A stretch of DNA of 39,839 nt from Actinomycetes bacterium (lineage in GTDB: Bacteria; Actinomycetota; Thermoleophilia; Solirubrobacterales; Solirubrobacteraceae), in the NCBI GenBank assembly GCA_021851525.1, contig JAJZDA010000009.1, positions 1-39,839 on the forward strand, in the 5' to 3' direction. Both the position numbers and the translations under genes were made by a program. The notes beneath the pieces are model-generated. The model was not told the DNA's origin. It ran no database searches and worked only from the letters and a program-made list of their open reading frames with translations. Shown here piece by piece: positions 30,814 to 39,828 of this stretch (within the stretch, counting starts at the first letter, position 1; every line of letters starts with the position of its first letter).

Positions 30814-32095
30814 CTCCTGACGTTTCCGTGGGTCGTTTCACCGGTGTGGGAGTGGCGGGCAGAGCCCGGCAGAGCCCGGACAGGGTGAGCATCGCGAGCG
30901 CGATCAGCGCTTGGGCGGAGTGGAACCCGAACGCTCGGCGTGTGATCAGCCGGATCTGGGTGTTGATCTGCTCGACGCGGGCGTTTGAAAGCCCGAGCCT
31001 GACAGCGGCGAGGATCCCGTCACGCTGAGCGGTGATCGTGCGAGCGAGCTTCACGAATGCCGGCAGTCGGCAGCGACGTGCCCAGGACAGCCACCCATCG
31101 AGCAGCGCTTCGGCCTCGGTGTAGCTGGTGGCCCGGTAGATCTGACGGAGCTGTTCCTTGAGCAGATAGGCGCGATAGAGCGGCCCGTTGAGGGCCTGGA
31201 TGCTCGCGAGCTTCGCTTGCTGGCGGTCGGTGAGGTTCTCCGGGTTCTTCCACACGCAGAACCGGGCGCCCTTGAGGTCCTTGGCCAATGCCAGGTTCTT
31301 CTCCCTGCGCGCTTCACGCCAGAGCTCCCGTCGGACCTCATCCAGAGCGTCAGTTGCGAGCGCGATCACGTGGAACGGGTCCACGCACCGCTGCGCCTAC
31401 GGTGCGCGTTCGGCGACCGCCGAGGCGATCCAACCGGCCATGTCACAGGACACCGATTCGACCTGTTTGCAGCGTTCTTCGCCAAGAGCGTGAAAGAACG
31501 CGAGCACGGTCGCGCGGTCCCGACCCGGGGCAGCCCACACCAGGGCGCCGCTGTGATGGTCCACCACGACGGTGAGGTAGCGCTGACCACGTCGATGCGA
31601 GATCTCATCGATCCCGATGCTCTTCAGACCCGAGAGCAGATCGACCTTCAAGCGTCGCTCGTTGGCGACACGCTCGAGGATCTGACCGACTGTCCGCCAG
31701 GAGCAGCGCATCAACTCGCTGACCGCGGTCTTGGACGTGTTCACCGCCAGCCACGCGGCCTGCTCCTCGAAGCTGCGGGTGAACCGGCTGTCATGCCGCG
31801 CCCACGGCACCCTGGCGACAACCACCCCATGACGGCGGCAGGACACCCTCGGCGCATCCGCCTCAAGCCAGCAGAAGCTCGTGCCCAGGTCAAGCGCCCG
31901 CCAGCGCCGCCGCCCGGCACCATTATCAAAGCGCCCAGCGCGTCGACCGCAGAGCCCACACCGGTCCCGCTGCCGCCACCCCGGCCGGACCCTCACCACG
32001 ACCTCTACTCCTTCCCCAGCGCCGTTGACTATCACGTCCTCAACCACCGTGTTGCGCAGCCCAAGCAACCGCGCCCATACTCTGACGCTGCGCAC
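30782..32095 (-). pseudogene. ISL3-family transposase with an in-frame amber codon (element B)
   Basis: Two ORFs of the track are one gene. The N-terminal part (MRSVRVWARLLGLRNTVVED ... zinc ligands CGLCG ... IGIDEISHRRGQRYLTVVVDHHSG) ends at ERAP-TAG (31399-31397), and the same frame continues AQRCVDPFHVIALATDALDEVRR to the C-terminal helix bundle. ISL3 transposases have this DPFHV motif directly after the site, so TAG most likely replaced a sense codon such as CAG (Gln). Restored length is about 437 residues, normal for the family. The frame runs through the terminal repeat (KRPTETSG) and stops 32 bases outside it. Confidence 0.85.
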
Positions 32096-32207
32096 GTCTC
32101 GTTTCGCCTCCTGCTGACCCCAGCCTTCGAACAGCCGGAAACGCTAGAGACGACGGGGCGTGCGCCCTAACCAGGCACGCTCACCGGACCCACGGAAACG
32201 TCAGGAG
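30814..32207 (-). mobile_element. ISL3-family insertion sequence (element B), inserted into element A
   Basis: A 21-base perfect inverted repeat, CTCCTGACGTTTCCGTGGGTC at 30814-30834 and its complement at 32187-32207, bounds a minus-strand ISL3 transposase. Flanks show no 8-base duplication. On the left it interrupts the element A transposase; on the right it joins a NYN-domain gene rather than the rest of element A, which implies an adjacent deletion. Confidence 0.82.
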
Positions 32208-32209
32208 CG

Positions 32210-32563
32210 CCGGAGAAAGGCTCCGACGTAGCGCTCGCCAGCATGCTCCTGGTCGACGCCATGAAGGGCGAGTGTGACGTCTATGCCGTCTGCACCAACG
32301 ACTCGGATCTGACGATGCCACTTCGTCTCGTGCGGGACGAACTGGGACGCAACGTCGGTTTGCTTTCGCCGATGCAGCCCAAGCGTGCGAGCAACGAACT
32401 CAAGCAGACGCAACCCATCTTGCACCGCCAGATCACCCCTGCGCAGTTGGCGGCCGCCCAACTTCCGGACGAGCTCACCGATTCCCACGGAGTCATCCGC
32501 CGACCATCTGAGTGGGCGAGAAATTCCGAAGGCTCCGCCTTGGCGGAGCCTTCTAACCAGTAG
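32210..32563 (+). pseudogene. NYN-domain (LabA/DUF88-like) protein, 5' part lost
   Basis: The reading frame is open from the IS border and begins PEKGSDVALASMLLVDAMKGE, followed by VYAVCTNDSDLTMPLRLVRDELGRNVGLLSP. EKGSDV, the ND-SDL motif and the following helix are the second half of a PIN-like NYN nuclease domain; the first Asp-containing part is missing, removed by ISL3 element B and its deletion. About 118 codons remain, ending in ALAEPSNQ. Unlikely to be functional. Confidence 0.7.
32528..32553. terminator. Stem-loop at the end of the NYN remnant
   Basis: GAAGGCTCCGCC and its complement form an 11-12 bp perfect stem with a 2-4 base loop, just before the TAG at 32561. No long U-run follows. 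It may serve as a terminator in either direction, including transcripts from the tRNA side. Confidence 0.5.
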
Positions 32564-32714
32564 CCGAAGCATCTGGGGGTGTGCATGGAAGGATACCCCG
32601 ATGGTCAATCGCAGAAGCCGGAGAGGCTTCCAAAAGGCTTCCATCGGACATGGCGGCCCCCAGCCCGCGACCTTGCCAGGTCCCGAATCGCCCAAAACGA
32701 CAGGCGATCTTGAA

Positions 32715-32787
32715 TGGGCGGTGAGGGGCTCGAACCCCCGACATCCTGCGTGTAAAGCAGGCGCTCTACCAGCTGAGCTAACCGCCC
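32715..32787 (-). tRNA. tRNA-Val (anticodon TAC)
   Basis: Read on the minus strand, the acceptor GGGCGGT pairs with ACCGCCC and the discriminator is A. The D-loop TAGCTCAGCTGGTAGAGC, anticodon arm CCTGCTTTACACGCAGG with loop TTTACAC, and T-arm GGGGGTTCGAGCCCC are all standard. CCA is not encoded. The ISL3 remnants lie 500 bases downstream, so the tRNA is near but not at the disrupted region. Confidence 0.95.
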
Positions 32788-32862
32788 GGTGTGTTGGCCG
32801 AGGCTGCAGTCTGCCATGTGCGTGGTGTGCGCAGGCGCTGGACGGTGGGCTCGGGGGCGTCG

Positions 32863-33020
32863 GGCGGCCACGCCTGCTGGCGGGGCCCCCGGAGTTGGCC
32901 GCGCCTGCTGGCGGGAGCACCCCAGGGCGGCCACGCCTCAGGCGGGAGCACCCCAGGGCGCCCACCACTGCGGGCGGGAGCACCCAGGGCGGCCGCACCC
33001 ACAGTCGCGGAGCACCCCAG
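32863..33020. repeat. GC-rich minisatellite, about five degenerate 29-34 bp units
   Basis: Units share the pattern GGCGGCCACGCCT...GGCGGGAGCACCCCAG, for example at 32912 and 32936. They fill the spacer between tRNA-Val and the chemoreceptor 3' end. Short ORFs through it are repetitive and not credible. Confidence 0.75.
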
Positions 33021-33029
33021 GTTGGCGTG

Positions 33030-35177
33030 TCAGGCGCCGACCAGCGCGGGAGCGGGGGCGCGGCGTGTGAGCGTCAGCTGATCGGGCTCAGGCTCGGGCT
33101 CGGGCAGCGGCTCCAGGACGTCTGGATCAGCCGCCGTGGCCTGCGTGGCGCGCGCGAGCTCCTCGGAGACGCGGTAACGGTCGGTTGCCGCCGCCAGATC
33201 CCCGGCGAGCGACTGCAGGCTCTGGGCTGCCAGCTCGGACTGCTGCGCACCGGAGAGGAAGTTCTCGGTGCTGCGCTCGAGCTCAACCATGCTGCCGGCG
33301 ATCTGGTCCATGCTGGCGCTCTGCTCCTGAGCGGCCGCGGCAATCTCCTCCGCGGCAGCCGAGGCGCGCCGAATGGTGTCCGTGAGGCTGACCACGACCT
33401 CAGCGGCCTGCTCGGTCAGCTTGAGGCCCTCGTCCACGACACCGCTGCCCGCCTCACTGGCGCGCACCGCACCGTCGGTAGCGTCACGCACCTCATTGAG
33501 GATCACCTCGATGCCGGCCGTCGCCTCCTTGGACTGCTCCGCCAGATCACGGACCTCGCCGGCCACGACCGCGAAGCCACGACCGTGCTCACCGGCGCGC
33601 GCCGCCTCGATCCCGGCGTTCAGGGCCAGCAGGTTGAGCCGGTCGGCGAGATCGTTGACCGTCGCGGTGATGTTGCCGATCTGCTGGGTGCGCTCGGAGA
33701 GCGCGGCGATCTCCGAGGCGATCCCGTCGACCCGCTCACGGATGTCCTCCATCGCGCCGCCGATTGCGGTGATCGCCCGCGAGCCCTCGTCACTGACGTT
33801 CACCGACTCACCGGCCTCCCGTGCCACCTCACGAGCCTGCATCGCCATCTCATCGGCCGAGGCCTGCAGCTGGCTGACCGTCGCGGAAACCTGTGAGATC
33901 GCGGCCGATTGCTGCGCGGCGCTGCCGCTGTGCTCGTTGGCGGATGCGAGGATCTCACCGGTGGAGTCACCAATCGCGCGCACGCCGCCCTGGATCTGCC
34001 CGGAGATCTCCGCGAGGCTCACGACCATGCGGTTGAGGCTGTCAGCCAGCCCGCGCAGATCGTCGTCGCCCTGCGCATCGACCGTCGCCGTGAGATCACC
34101 GTCAGCGACACGCGAGGCGAAGTCCGAGTAGCGGTGAACTGCAGCCTCGAGCAGCTCACGTGAGGCACGCTCAGCGTCAGCGGCACGCTCCTGGTCGAGC
34201 TCGCGTTCACGCGCAAGCTCGTCCATGCGTCGCAGCGCCAGGTAGAAGCGAACGCCTGCCGCCAGCAGGGTCGCGCTCGCAAGGCCGATCGCCACCTGAC
34301 TCGAGTGGTTCAGAGAGCCGACGAAGAGGATCACCAGCGCGAGCCCGGAGGCCACCGCCGGCACGGTGAAGCCGGACGCCCTGGACTCCCTGGGCGGCTG
34401 CTTTGCTCCGGGCGCCAGCCACACCGCGGATGAGATCAACAACAGCGACTCAGGCCAGGCGCCCGCGTTCAGCACGAAGCCCACGTGCGTGGAGACGATC
34501 CCGTTGAAGAGCGCCGAGATGTCGCCGGCGGCGTTGATCAGCCCGGCCGCTGCGATCATCCCCCAGCGCAGGCGCTGGCCGCGCGGCAGCATCGTCAGCC
34601 CCAGCGCGGTGAGCCCGAACAGCAGCAGGTCAGCCACCGGGTAGATGAGGTTGATCGCGACAAACTCCGTGCCGCCACCGGCGGCGCTCGCGATCCCGTT
34701 GAAGGCGAAGGCCACCAGCGCCGCCGCCGTCACCAGCGCGGCAACAACGCCGTCGAGATAGTTGGCGGCGGTGAGCCGGCGCACGTCGCGCTGCATCAGC
34801 AGCATCACGCCGACGTAGGCCAGCGGGAAGAACCCGGCCCACAGCACGTTGGGGGGAGAGAAGGTCGGTGCGCTGGCGCCACCGAGCGTCTCAGTGGTCA
34901 TCACGAAGTCACCGAGCGCCCAGGAGACGCCGGCGATCCCGATGAACGTGCAGTAGCGGCGGTCACGCGGGTTTGACCAGGCACGCGCGAGCACCAGCAG
35001 GCTGGCGAGCAGCTCGAAGCTCGGCACACCCCAGCCGTCAAGCCAGGTGTAGGTGACGCCGTTGGGGCGCAGCACCAGTGACGTGGTGTAGCCGACAACC
35101 ACGAGTCCCATCACGCTGTAAAGCATCTTGGTCCACGGGCGCACGCCGTGTTCACCAAGGAGCTCAGATCCACCCAT
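33030..35177 (-). CDS. Methyl-accepting chemotaxis protein with multi-TM N-terminal sensor
   Basis: A 715-residue receptor. Roughly the first 300 residues form eight to nine hydrophobic segments (from [19 protein letters not shown] to [14 protein letters not shown] and [16 protein letters not shown]), an integral-membrane sensor rather than an extracellular one. A HAMP-like region ([39 protein letters not shown]) is followed by the signalling coiled coil with the hairpin tip [35 protein letters not shown]. The tail is Pro/Glu-rich ([11 protein letters not shown]). The start [11 protein letters not shown] at 35177 has GGGGGA seven bases upstream. It would feed a CheA/CheW pathway; the signal is unknown. 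Confidence 0.88.
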   Translation of the reverse strand: MGGSELLGEHGVRPWTKMLYSVMGLVVVGYTTSLVLRPNGVTYTWLDGWGVPSFELLASLLVLARAWSNPRDRRYCTFIGIAGVSWALGDFVMTTETLGGASAPTFSPPNVLWAGFFPLAYVGVMLLMQRDVRRLTAANYLDGVVAALVTAAALVAFAFNGIASAAGGGTEFVAINLIYPVADLLLFGLTALGLTMLPRGQRLRWGMIAAAGLINAAGDISALFNGIVSTHVGFVLNAGAWPESLLLISSAVWLAPGAKQPPRESRASGFTVPAVASGLALVILFVGSLNHSSQVAIGLASATLLAAGVRFYLALRRMDELARERELDQERAADAERASRELLEAAVHRYSDFASRVADGDLTATVDAQGDDDLRGLADSLNRMVVSLAEISGQIQGGVRAIGDSTGEILASANEHSGSAAQQSAAISQVSATVSQLQASADEMAMQAREVAREAGESVNVSDEGSRAITAIGGAMEDIRERVDGIASEIAALSERTQQIGNITATVNDLADRLNLLALNAGIEAARAGEHGRGFAVVAGEVRDLAEQSKEATAGIEVILNEVRDATDGAVRASEAGSGVVDEGLKLTEQAAEVVVSLTDTIRRASAAAEEIAAAAQEQSASMDQIAGSMVELERSTENFLSGAQQSELAAQSLQSLAGDLAAATDRYRVSEELARATQATAADPDVLEPLPEPEPEPDQLTLTRRAPAPALVGA

Positions 35178-35214
35178 CTCACGTCCCCCAATCGAGTTTC
35201 TACCGTCTGGCGAG

Positions 35215-35242
35215 GTATCGGCCAACGATTGACACCGCTTGA
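35215..35242 (-). promoter_or_regulatory. Candidate flagellar-sigma (FliA/SigD) promoter for the chemoreceptor
   Basis: On the minus strand, TCAA (35242-35239), 16 bases, then GCCGATAC (35222-35215), against the FliA consensus TAAA-N15/16-GCCGATAA. The start of transcription would fall about 30 bases before the receptor ATG. Match by eye; GCCGATAC is 7 of 8. Confidence 0.4.
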
Positions 35243-35426
35243 GGCTTTCTTTACCGAGGGACCACCACAAACGTTTGCCGGCAGTGACTTGGTCAGACCC
35301 TCGCCCGCGGTGCCGGGGCCAGGGGCCACCACCGCCGTGCGCCCGTATGTTCGACGCCCCGGGTTACCTGCGGGCAGGCGGCTCGGGTTATGCTGGGCGC
35401 CCAGGCCAGCGAGCGACGGGGGGATC

Positions 35427-37280
35427 ATGGGAGCCGAGCATGGTGCAGCGCAGGAACGCAACCTGACACGGCGCGAACTGCTCAGGCGCGCGGGGTTGCT
35501 CGGGTCAGGCGCGCTGGTGGGCGAAACGATGAGCGCCTGGCACGCCGGACCGTCGTGGGCGAAGCTGATCGAGCGCGCTGCCGCGGTCAGGCCCGGCGGG
35601 ACGAGCTTCCGGGACGTGGAGCACTTCGTCTTCCTGATGATGGAGAACCGCTCCTACGACCACTACTTCGGCGCCTACCCACGGGGCCGCGGCTTTGATG
35701 ACCACGGCAAGCACTCGCTCGGTGCCTTCGCGCAGCACTTCCCGGCAGCGGCCGGGGGTGAGCACGTGGTTCCCCGCAACACGCTGCTGCCCTTCCATCT
35801 GGACAGCCGCGCCGGCTTTGAGTGCACCGATGACCTCACGCACGACTGGGGACCGATGCACGACTGCTGGAACGGGGGACGGATGGACCGCTGGGTGGAC
35901 GTGCACACCCGCATCGAGGGCCACCGGGGCACCACCACGATGGGCTACTACGAGCGTCAGGACCTTCCGTTCTACTGGGCGCTGGCCGACCACTTCACGC
36001 TCTGCGACGCCTACCACTGCTCGATCATGGGCCCGACCCATCCCAACCGGATCATGCAGCTCAGCGGCACGATCGATCCGCAGGGACGGCGCGGCGGGCC
36101 GGTGGTGCAGACCGTCAGCCTCAGCGGCGACGGCAGCGCGGCGCTTGACAGCAGCTGGAACCTGCGCTGGCAGACGATGCCCGAGGTGCTGCAGGCGGCG
36201 GGCGTGTCATGGAAGGTCTACTCACCCGGCAACGGCGGCGACGTGCCCAACACGCCGTTCTGGCAGGGCCTCGGTCTGAGCAACTACACAACCTGGTCAA
36301 ACACCCTGTATACGCCCGCGGGCAACCCGGACATCCTGCCCATGACAGACCACGTGCTGCCGTATTTCGGGGCATTTCAGAACGAGTCCTCACCGCTGTA
36401 TCAGCTGGCGTTTGGACAGACGTTCCCGGGGCAGTTCTACACAGACGTGCAGGCGGGCAACCTGCCTTCGGTCTCCTGGATCATCCCGCCGCTGGGCTTC
36501 GACGAGCATCCGGCGGCCTCATCCCGCAACGGCGAGTGGTTCACCTCGCTGGTGCTGGAGGCGCTGGTCTCAAACCCAGAGGTGTGGGCCAAGACCGCGC
36601 TCTTCCTGATGTACGACGAGAACGACGGCTGGTTTGATCACGTCGCCCCTCCGGTGCCGGAGCCCGGCACCCCCGGCGAGTACCTGACAGCCCCGATGCC
36701 GAGGCTCTACACCGAGAACCACGTGTTCACGGACATCCGCGATCTCAAGGGCCACGTGATCCACGGCCCGCTCGGCCTGGGGATGCGCGTCCCCTGCCTG
36801 GTGATCTCGCCGTTCAGCCGTGGCGGGCACGTCGTCAGCGAGGTCTTTGACCACACCTCCCAGCTGAAGCTGATCGAGCGCCGCTTCGGCGTCCACATCG
36901 ACAACATCTCCGCGTGGCGGCGGCGGACGGTCGGCGACCTGAGCGCAACCCTGCGCGGCGCGCCGGCCGCGACCGAGGGACTGCCGCAGCTGCCGCTCAC
37001 CGCCGCCTACCTGCCGGTTGCCGGCAGCTGCCAGGCGGGGCTGCAGGAGACCGACGCGCAGAGCGGGGCGAGCGTGGGCCGCTACCCGGTCAAGCAGCGC
37101 ATGCCCCGCCAGGGCGGGGGCTCTGAGCCGCTCAGCCGATACATCCCGCTGGATCAGCGCCAGCAGGCGATCTCAGACGAGGCGTTCATCGAGATCACCG
37201 GCGAGGGACGCGCCACCACCAAGTCCGCGTTCAACCGCGTCTTCACCGAGTCTCTGCGCTCCGCTTCGACCGGCGGCTGA
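35427..37280 (+). CDS. Tat-exported phospholipase C / acid phosphatase family phosphoesterase
   Basis: A 617-residue exported enzyme of the phosphoesterase family that includes PlcC/PlcN and AcpA. The N-terminus has a twin-arginine signal (NLTRRELLRRAGLLGSGALVG). Catalytic-region motifs are FVFLMMENRSYDHYFGAY with the conserved Glu-Asn, MGPTHPNRIMQLSGT, WIIPPLGFDEHP and LMYDENDGWFDHVAPP with metal ligands, and CLVISPFSRGGHV. It would hydrolyse phosphodiesters or phosphomonoesters outside the membrane, for example for phosphate scavenging. The ORF track begins 93 codons too early; ATG 35427 follows a GGGGGG run and starts directly at the signal. The 249-base spacer before it holds the chemoreceptor promoter. 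Confidence 0.88.
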   Translation: MGAEHGAAQERNLTRRELLRRAGLLGSGALVGETMSAWHAGPSWAKLIERAAAVRPGGTSFRDVEHFVFLMMENRSYDHYFGAYPRGRGFDDHGKHSLGAFAQHFPAAAGGEHVVPRNTLLPFHLDSRAGFECTDDLTHDWGPMHDCWNGGRMDRWVDVHTRIEGHRGTTTMGYYERQDLPFYWALADHFTLCDAYHCSIMGPTHPNRIMQLSGTIDPQGRRGGPVVQTVSLSGDGSAALDSSWNLRWQTMPEVLQAAGVSWKVYSPGNGGDVPNTPFWQGLGLSNYTTWSNTLYTPAGNPDILPMTDHVLPYFGAFQNESSPLYQLAFGQTFPGQFYTDVQAGNLPSVSWIIPPLGFDEHPAASSRNGEWFTSLVLEALVSNPEVWAKTALFLMYDENDGWFDHVAPPVPEPGTPGEYLTAPMPRLYTENHVFTDIRDLKGHVIHGPLGLGMRVPCLVISPFSRGGHVVSEVFDHTSQLKLIERRFGVHIDNISAWRRRTVGDLSATLRGAPAATEGLPQLPLTAAYLPVAGSCQAGLQETDAQSGASVGRYPVKQRMPRQGGGSEPLSRYIPLDQRQQAISDEAFIEITGEGRATTKSAFNRVFTESLRSASTGG

Positions 37281-37317
37281 CGGCCCTCTGCGGCGGGTTC
37301 AGCGCGCGTGGACGGCG

Positions 37318-37352
37318 CGTGGGCCGGCGGCGCGCTTTGCCGCCGGCCCACG
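37318..37352. terminator. Bidirectional terminator hairpin between convergent genes
   Basis: A 14-bp perfect stem (CGTGGGCCGGCGGC with its complement) and a 7-base loop GCGCTTT lie between the ends of the phospholipase and gnd genes. No U-tract, as is usual in high-GC actinobacteria. Confidence 0.8.
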
Positions 37353-37367
37353 AGCGGCAGTGGATGC

Positions 37368-38390
37368 TCAGCCGCCGGACTTCTCGTCGTGCCCGCCGAA
37401 CTGCTTGCGCATCGCGGAGAGCAGCTTGTTGCCGTAGTCAGCCTCGCCGCGTGAACCGAAGCGGTCAAACAGGGAGGCGGTGATCACGTGCGCCGGCACA
37501 CCCTCGTCGACCGCGGCGCCGACCGTCCAGCGGCCCTCGCCGGAGTCCGAGACGTGGCCGGCGAACTCCTCCAGATCCGGCGAGGAGGCCAGCGCGGCGG
37601 CGGTGAGGTCAAGCAGCCAGGAGGCCACCACGCTGCCACGGCGCCAGAGCTCGGCGATCGCCGGGATGTCGAGGTCGTAGGCGTAGTTGCGCTCGGCCCC
37701 GGGCACCGGCGCGGTCTCCGCGTCGTGCTGCTGGGCAGCCTTGCCGAAGTTGGCGTGATGCAGGATGTTCAGGCCCTCCGCGTAGGCCGCCATGAGCCCG
37801 TACTCAATGCCGTTGTGCACCATCTTCACGAAGTGCCCGGCACCGGCCGGACCGGTGTGCAGGTAACCCTGCTCAGCGGTTGACGGCTCACCCTCGCGTC
37901 CGGGGGTGCGCTCGATCTCACCGAGGCCCGGCGCCAGGGACTTGAAGATCGGGTCAAGCAGCGTGACCGCGGCGTCGCTGCCTCCGATCATCATGCAGTA
38001 GCCGCGCTCCAGGCCAAAGACGCCGCCGCTGGTGCCGACGTCGACGTAATGGATCCCGCGGGGCTCGAGCTGCTCGGCGCGCGTGATGTCCTCTCGGTAA
38101 TAGCTGTTGCCGCCGTCGATCAGCACGTCGCCGCTCTGCACCAGCTCCGCCAGCTCGGTGATGGTGTCACCGGTGAAGGCCGCCGGCACCATCACCCAGA
38201 CGGCCCGCGGCGGCGCGAGCTTGGCGACGAGGTCCGCCAGCGAGCCTGCGCCGGTGGCGCCGGTCTCCGCGGCAAGGCTCGCCACCGCGTCCTGGCTGAC
38301 ATCGAAGACCACCAGCTCGTGACCGTCGCCAGCCAGGCGGCGCACCATGTTCGCCCCCATCCGTCCGAGTCCCACCATTCCCATCTGCAT
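37368..38390 (-). CDS. gnd: 6-phosphogluconate dehydrogenase, decarboxylating (GntZ/YqeC type)
   Basis: A 340-residue enzyme of the short GntZ-type class that oxidises and decarboxylates 6-phosphogluconate to ribulose-5-phosphate. Nucleotide-binding GLGRMGANMVRRL, DGGNSYYRED, substrate motif VGTSGGVFGLERGYCMMIGG, and catalytic KMVHNGIEYGLMAAYAEG are all intact. The short class is usually NAD-dependent; VVFDVSQ after the Rossmann motif (acidic Asp) agrees. GGAGG lies ten bases before the ATG. It follows pyrD by 31 bases on the same strand and may be cotranscribed with it. Confidence 0.93.
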   Translation of the reverse strand: MQMGMVGLGRMGANMVRRLAGDGHELVVFDVSQDAVASLAAETGATGAGSLADLVAKLAPPRAVWVMVPAAFTGDTITELAELVQSGDVLIDGGNSYYREDITRAEQLEPRGIHYVDVGTSGGVFGLERGYCMMIGGSDAAVTLLDPIFKSLAPGLGEIERTPGREGEPSTAEQGYLHTGPAGAGHFVKMVHNGIEYGLMAAYAEGLNILHHANFGKAAQQHDAETAPVPGAERNYAYDLDIPAIAELWRRGSVVASWLLDLTAAALASSPDLEEFAGHVSDSGEGRWTVGAAVDEGVPAHVITASLFDRFGSRGEADYGNKLLSAMRKQFGGHDEKSGG

Positions 38391-38421
38391 GACCTATGGC
38401 CTCCTGCGTGTCGTGTCGAGA

Positions 38422-39564
38422 TTAGAACCGCGCTGCATCAGCGCCCTCGCTTCCCCCCGCGCGTCCCGCGTCAACTCCGATCAGCTCCTCAATGGAGTCA
38501 GCCCCGGACTCCCAGACGCGGCGGGCCAGCGCATAGTTGACTGACCGCGGCCACAGCGGGCCGCCGTAGACGAAGCCGGTGTAGGCCTGGACCAGCGTGG
38601 CGCCGGCGCGCACGCGCTGCCAGACGTCCTCCGCGGACTCCACCCCGCCGACCGAGATCAGCACCAGCCGGTCGCCCACGCGTGCCCGCAGGCGGCGCAG
38701 CACTGTCAGCGAGCGATCCTTCAGCGGAGCGCCGGAGATGCCGCCGCCCTCCGGCCAGGCCAGCGACGCGACCCGCGCCGGCGGGGTGCGCAGCACCTCC
38801 CGCCGGATCGTGGTGTTGGTGGCGACGATCCCGGCCAGGCCCAGCTCCAGCGCCAGGTCGGCCACCGCGTCCACGTCCTCATCGCTCATGTCCGGGCTGA
38901 TCTTCACCAGCAGCGGGGTGCCGGCGGTCTCCTCGCTGGCGGACAGCGCCTCCTGCACCGCGCCGATCAGCGGGCGCAGCCGCGCAACCGCCCCGAGGTC
39001 ACGCAGCCCCGGCGTGTTGGGCGAGCTGACGTTCAGCACCACGAAGTCCGCGCGGGCGCCCGCCAGCGCCGCCGCCCGCGCGTAGTCGGCGGGAGCGTCG
39101 TCCAGCGCGGTGTCGCGGTTCTTGCCGACGTTGACGCCGACGATCGTCTCGCCGAAGCGCGCCCGCACGCGCATCGCCGCCGCCTGCGCACCGCGGTTCG
39201 GGAAGCCCATGCGGTTCAGCAGCGCCCGGTCACGCGGCAGCCGCGCGAGGATCGGCCCGGGGTTCGGCTGCTGCGGCAGCGGGGTGACGGTGCCCACCTC
39301 CACGAAGCTGAACCCGAGCGCCCCCAGCTCCTCGAAGTGCTCCGCATCCTTGTCCAGCCCGGCGGCTACGCCGAGCGGGGTGGGGAAGCTGAAGCCGAGC
39401 GCGTGCACGCGGATCAGGCGGTCATCGGGGATCGTGAAGCGCCGCACGCGCCGGCGCAGCGGGGAGATCAGGGAGATCGGGCGCAGCAGCCTGAACGCCA
39501 GCTCGTGAGCGCGCTCGGGCGAGACCCTGCGGATCAGCGTCGAGAACAGCAGCCTGTAGATCAT
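38422..39564 (-). CDS. pyrD: Dihydroorotate dehydrogenase (quinone), class 2
   Basis: A 380-residue FMN enzyme that oxidises dihydroorotate to orotate with quinone as acceptor, at the membrane. The N-terminal helices MIYRLLFSTLIRRVSPERAHELAFRLLRP are the class 2 membrane-association part. Core motifs: PLGVAAGLDKDAEHFEELGALGFSFVEVGTVTPLPQ, NRMGFPN, VGVNVGKNRDT, FVVLNVSSPNTPGLRDL, LLVKISPDM, IVATNTT and LISVGGVESAEDVWQR, with the class 2 catalytic Ser in NVSSPN. The ORF track begins 76 codons early in Pro/Arg-rich spacer; the ATG at 39564 is the normal start. Confidence 0.94.
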   Translation of the reverse strand: MIYRLLFSTLIRRVSPERAHELAFRLLRPISLISPLRRRVRRFTIPDDRLIRVHALGFSFPTPLGVAAGLDKDAEHFEELGALGFSFVEVGTVTPLPQQPNPGPILARLPRDRALLNRMGFPNRGAQAAAMRVRARFGETIVGVNVGKNRDTALDDAPADYARAAALAGARADFVVLNVSSPNTPGLRDLGAVARLRPLIGAVQEALSASEETAGTPLLVKISPDMSDEDVDAVADLALELGLAGIVATNTTIRREVLRTPPARVASLAWPEGGGISGAPLKDRSLTVLRRLRARVGDRLVLISVGGVESAEDVWQRVRAGATLVQAYTGFVYGGPLWPRSVNYALARRVWESGADSIEELIGVDAGRAGGSEGADAARF

Positions 39565-39748
39565 CGGCGGCCCAGCGCTCGCTGGCCGGCAGGAACTGGA
39601 GGGCCGCTGTCCCCGTGGTGGACGCTCAGCTGTGCACGCATCGGCTCGGGCAGTGTCGCACCTCAGCCACCGGCCGTGAGCGGCCCGCGACAGACCGCGG
39701 CCGGGATGGCCCTCGAATGGGCGCACCGGTCGGGGTGCCACGGTCTGC

Positions 39749-39828
39749 GCGGGGACCGGGGCGCGGCGGTCGGGGCGCGGCGGTGGGGGCACGACAGCCT
39801 GTGCGGGGACCGGGGCGCGGCGGTCGGG
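39749..39828. repeat. GC-rich direct repeat upstream of pyrD
   Basis: The 26-base GCGGGGACCGGGGCGCGGCGGTCGGG occurs twice (39749-39774 and 39803-39828), 54 bases apart, with further partial copies between. The spacer 39565-39839 otherwise shows no gene; its ORFs are Pro/Arg-rich products of the repeat. Confidence 0.7.

Noticed and set aside
32863-33020. Possible CRISPR array
   Set aside because: Units are contiguous and degenerate with no unique spacers, and no cas genes are nearby.
35148-35426. Longer N-terminus of the phospholipase
   Set aside because: It would place 93 residues before a clear twin-arginine signal peptide and overlap the chemoreceptor start and promoter.
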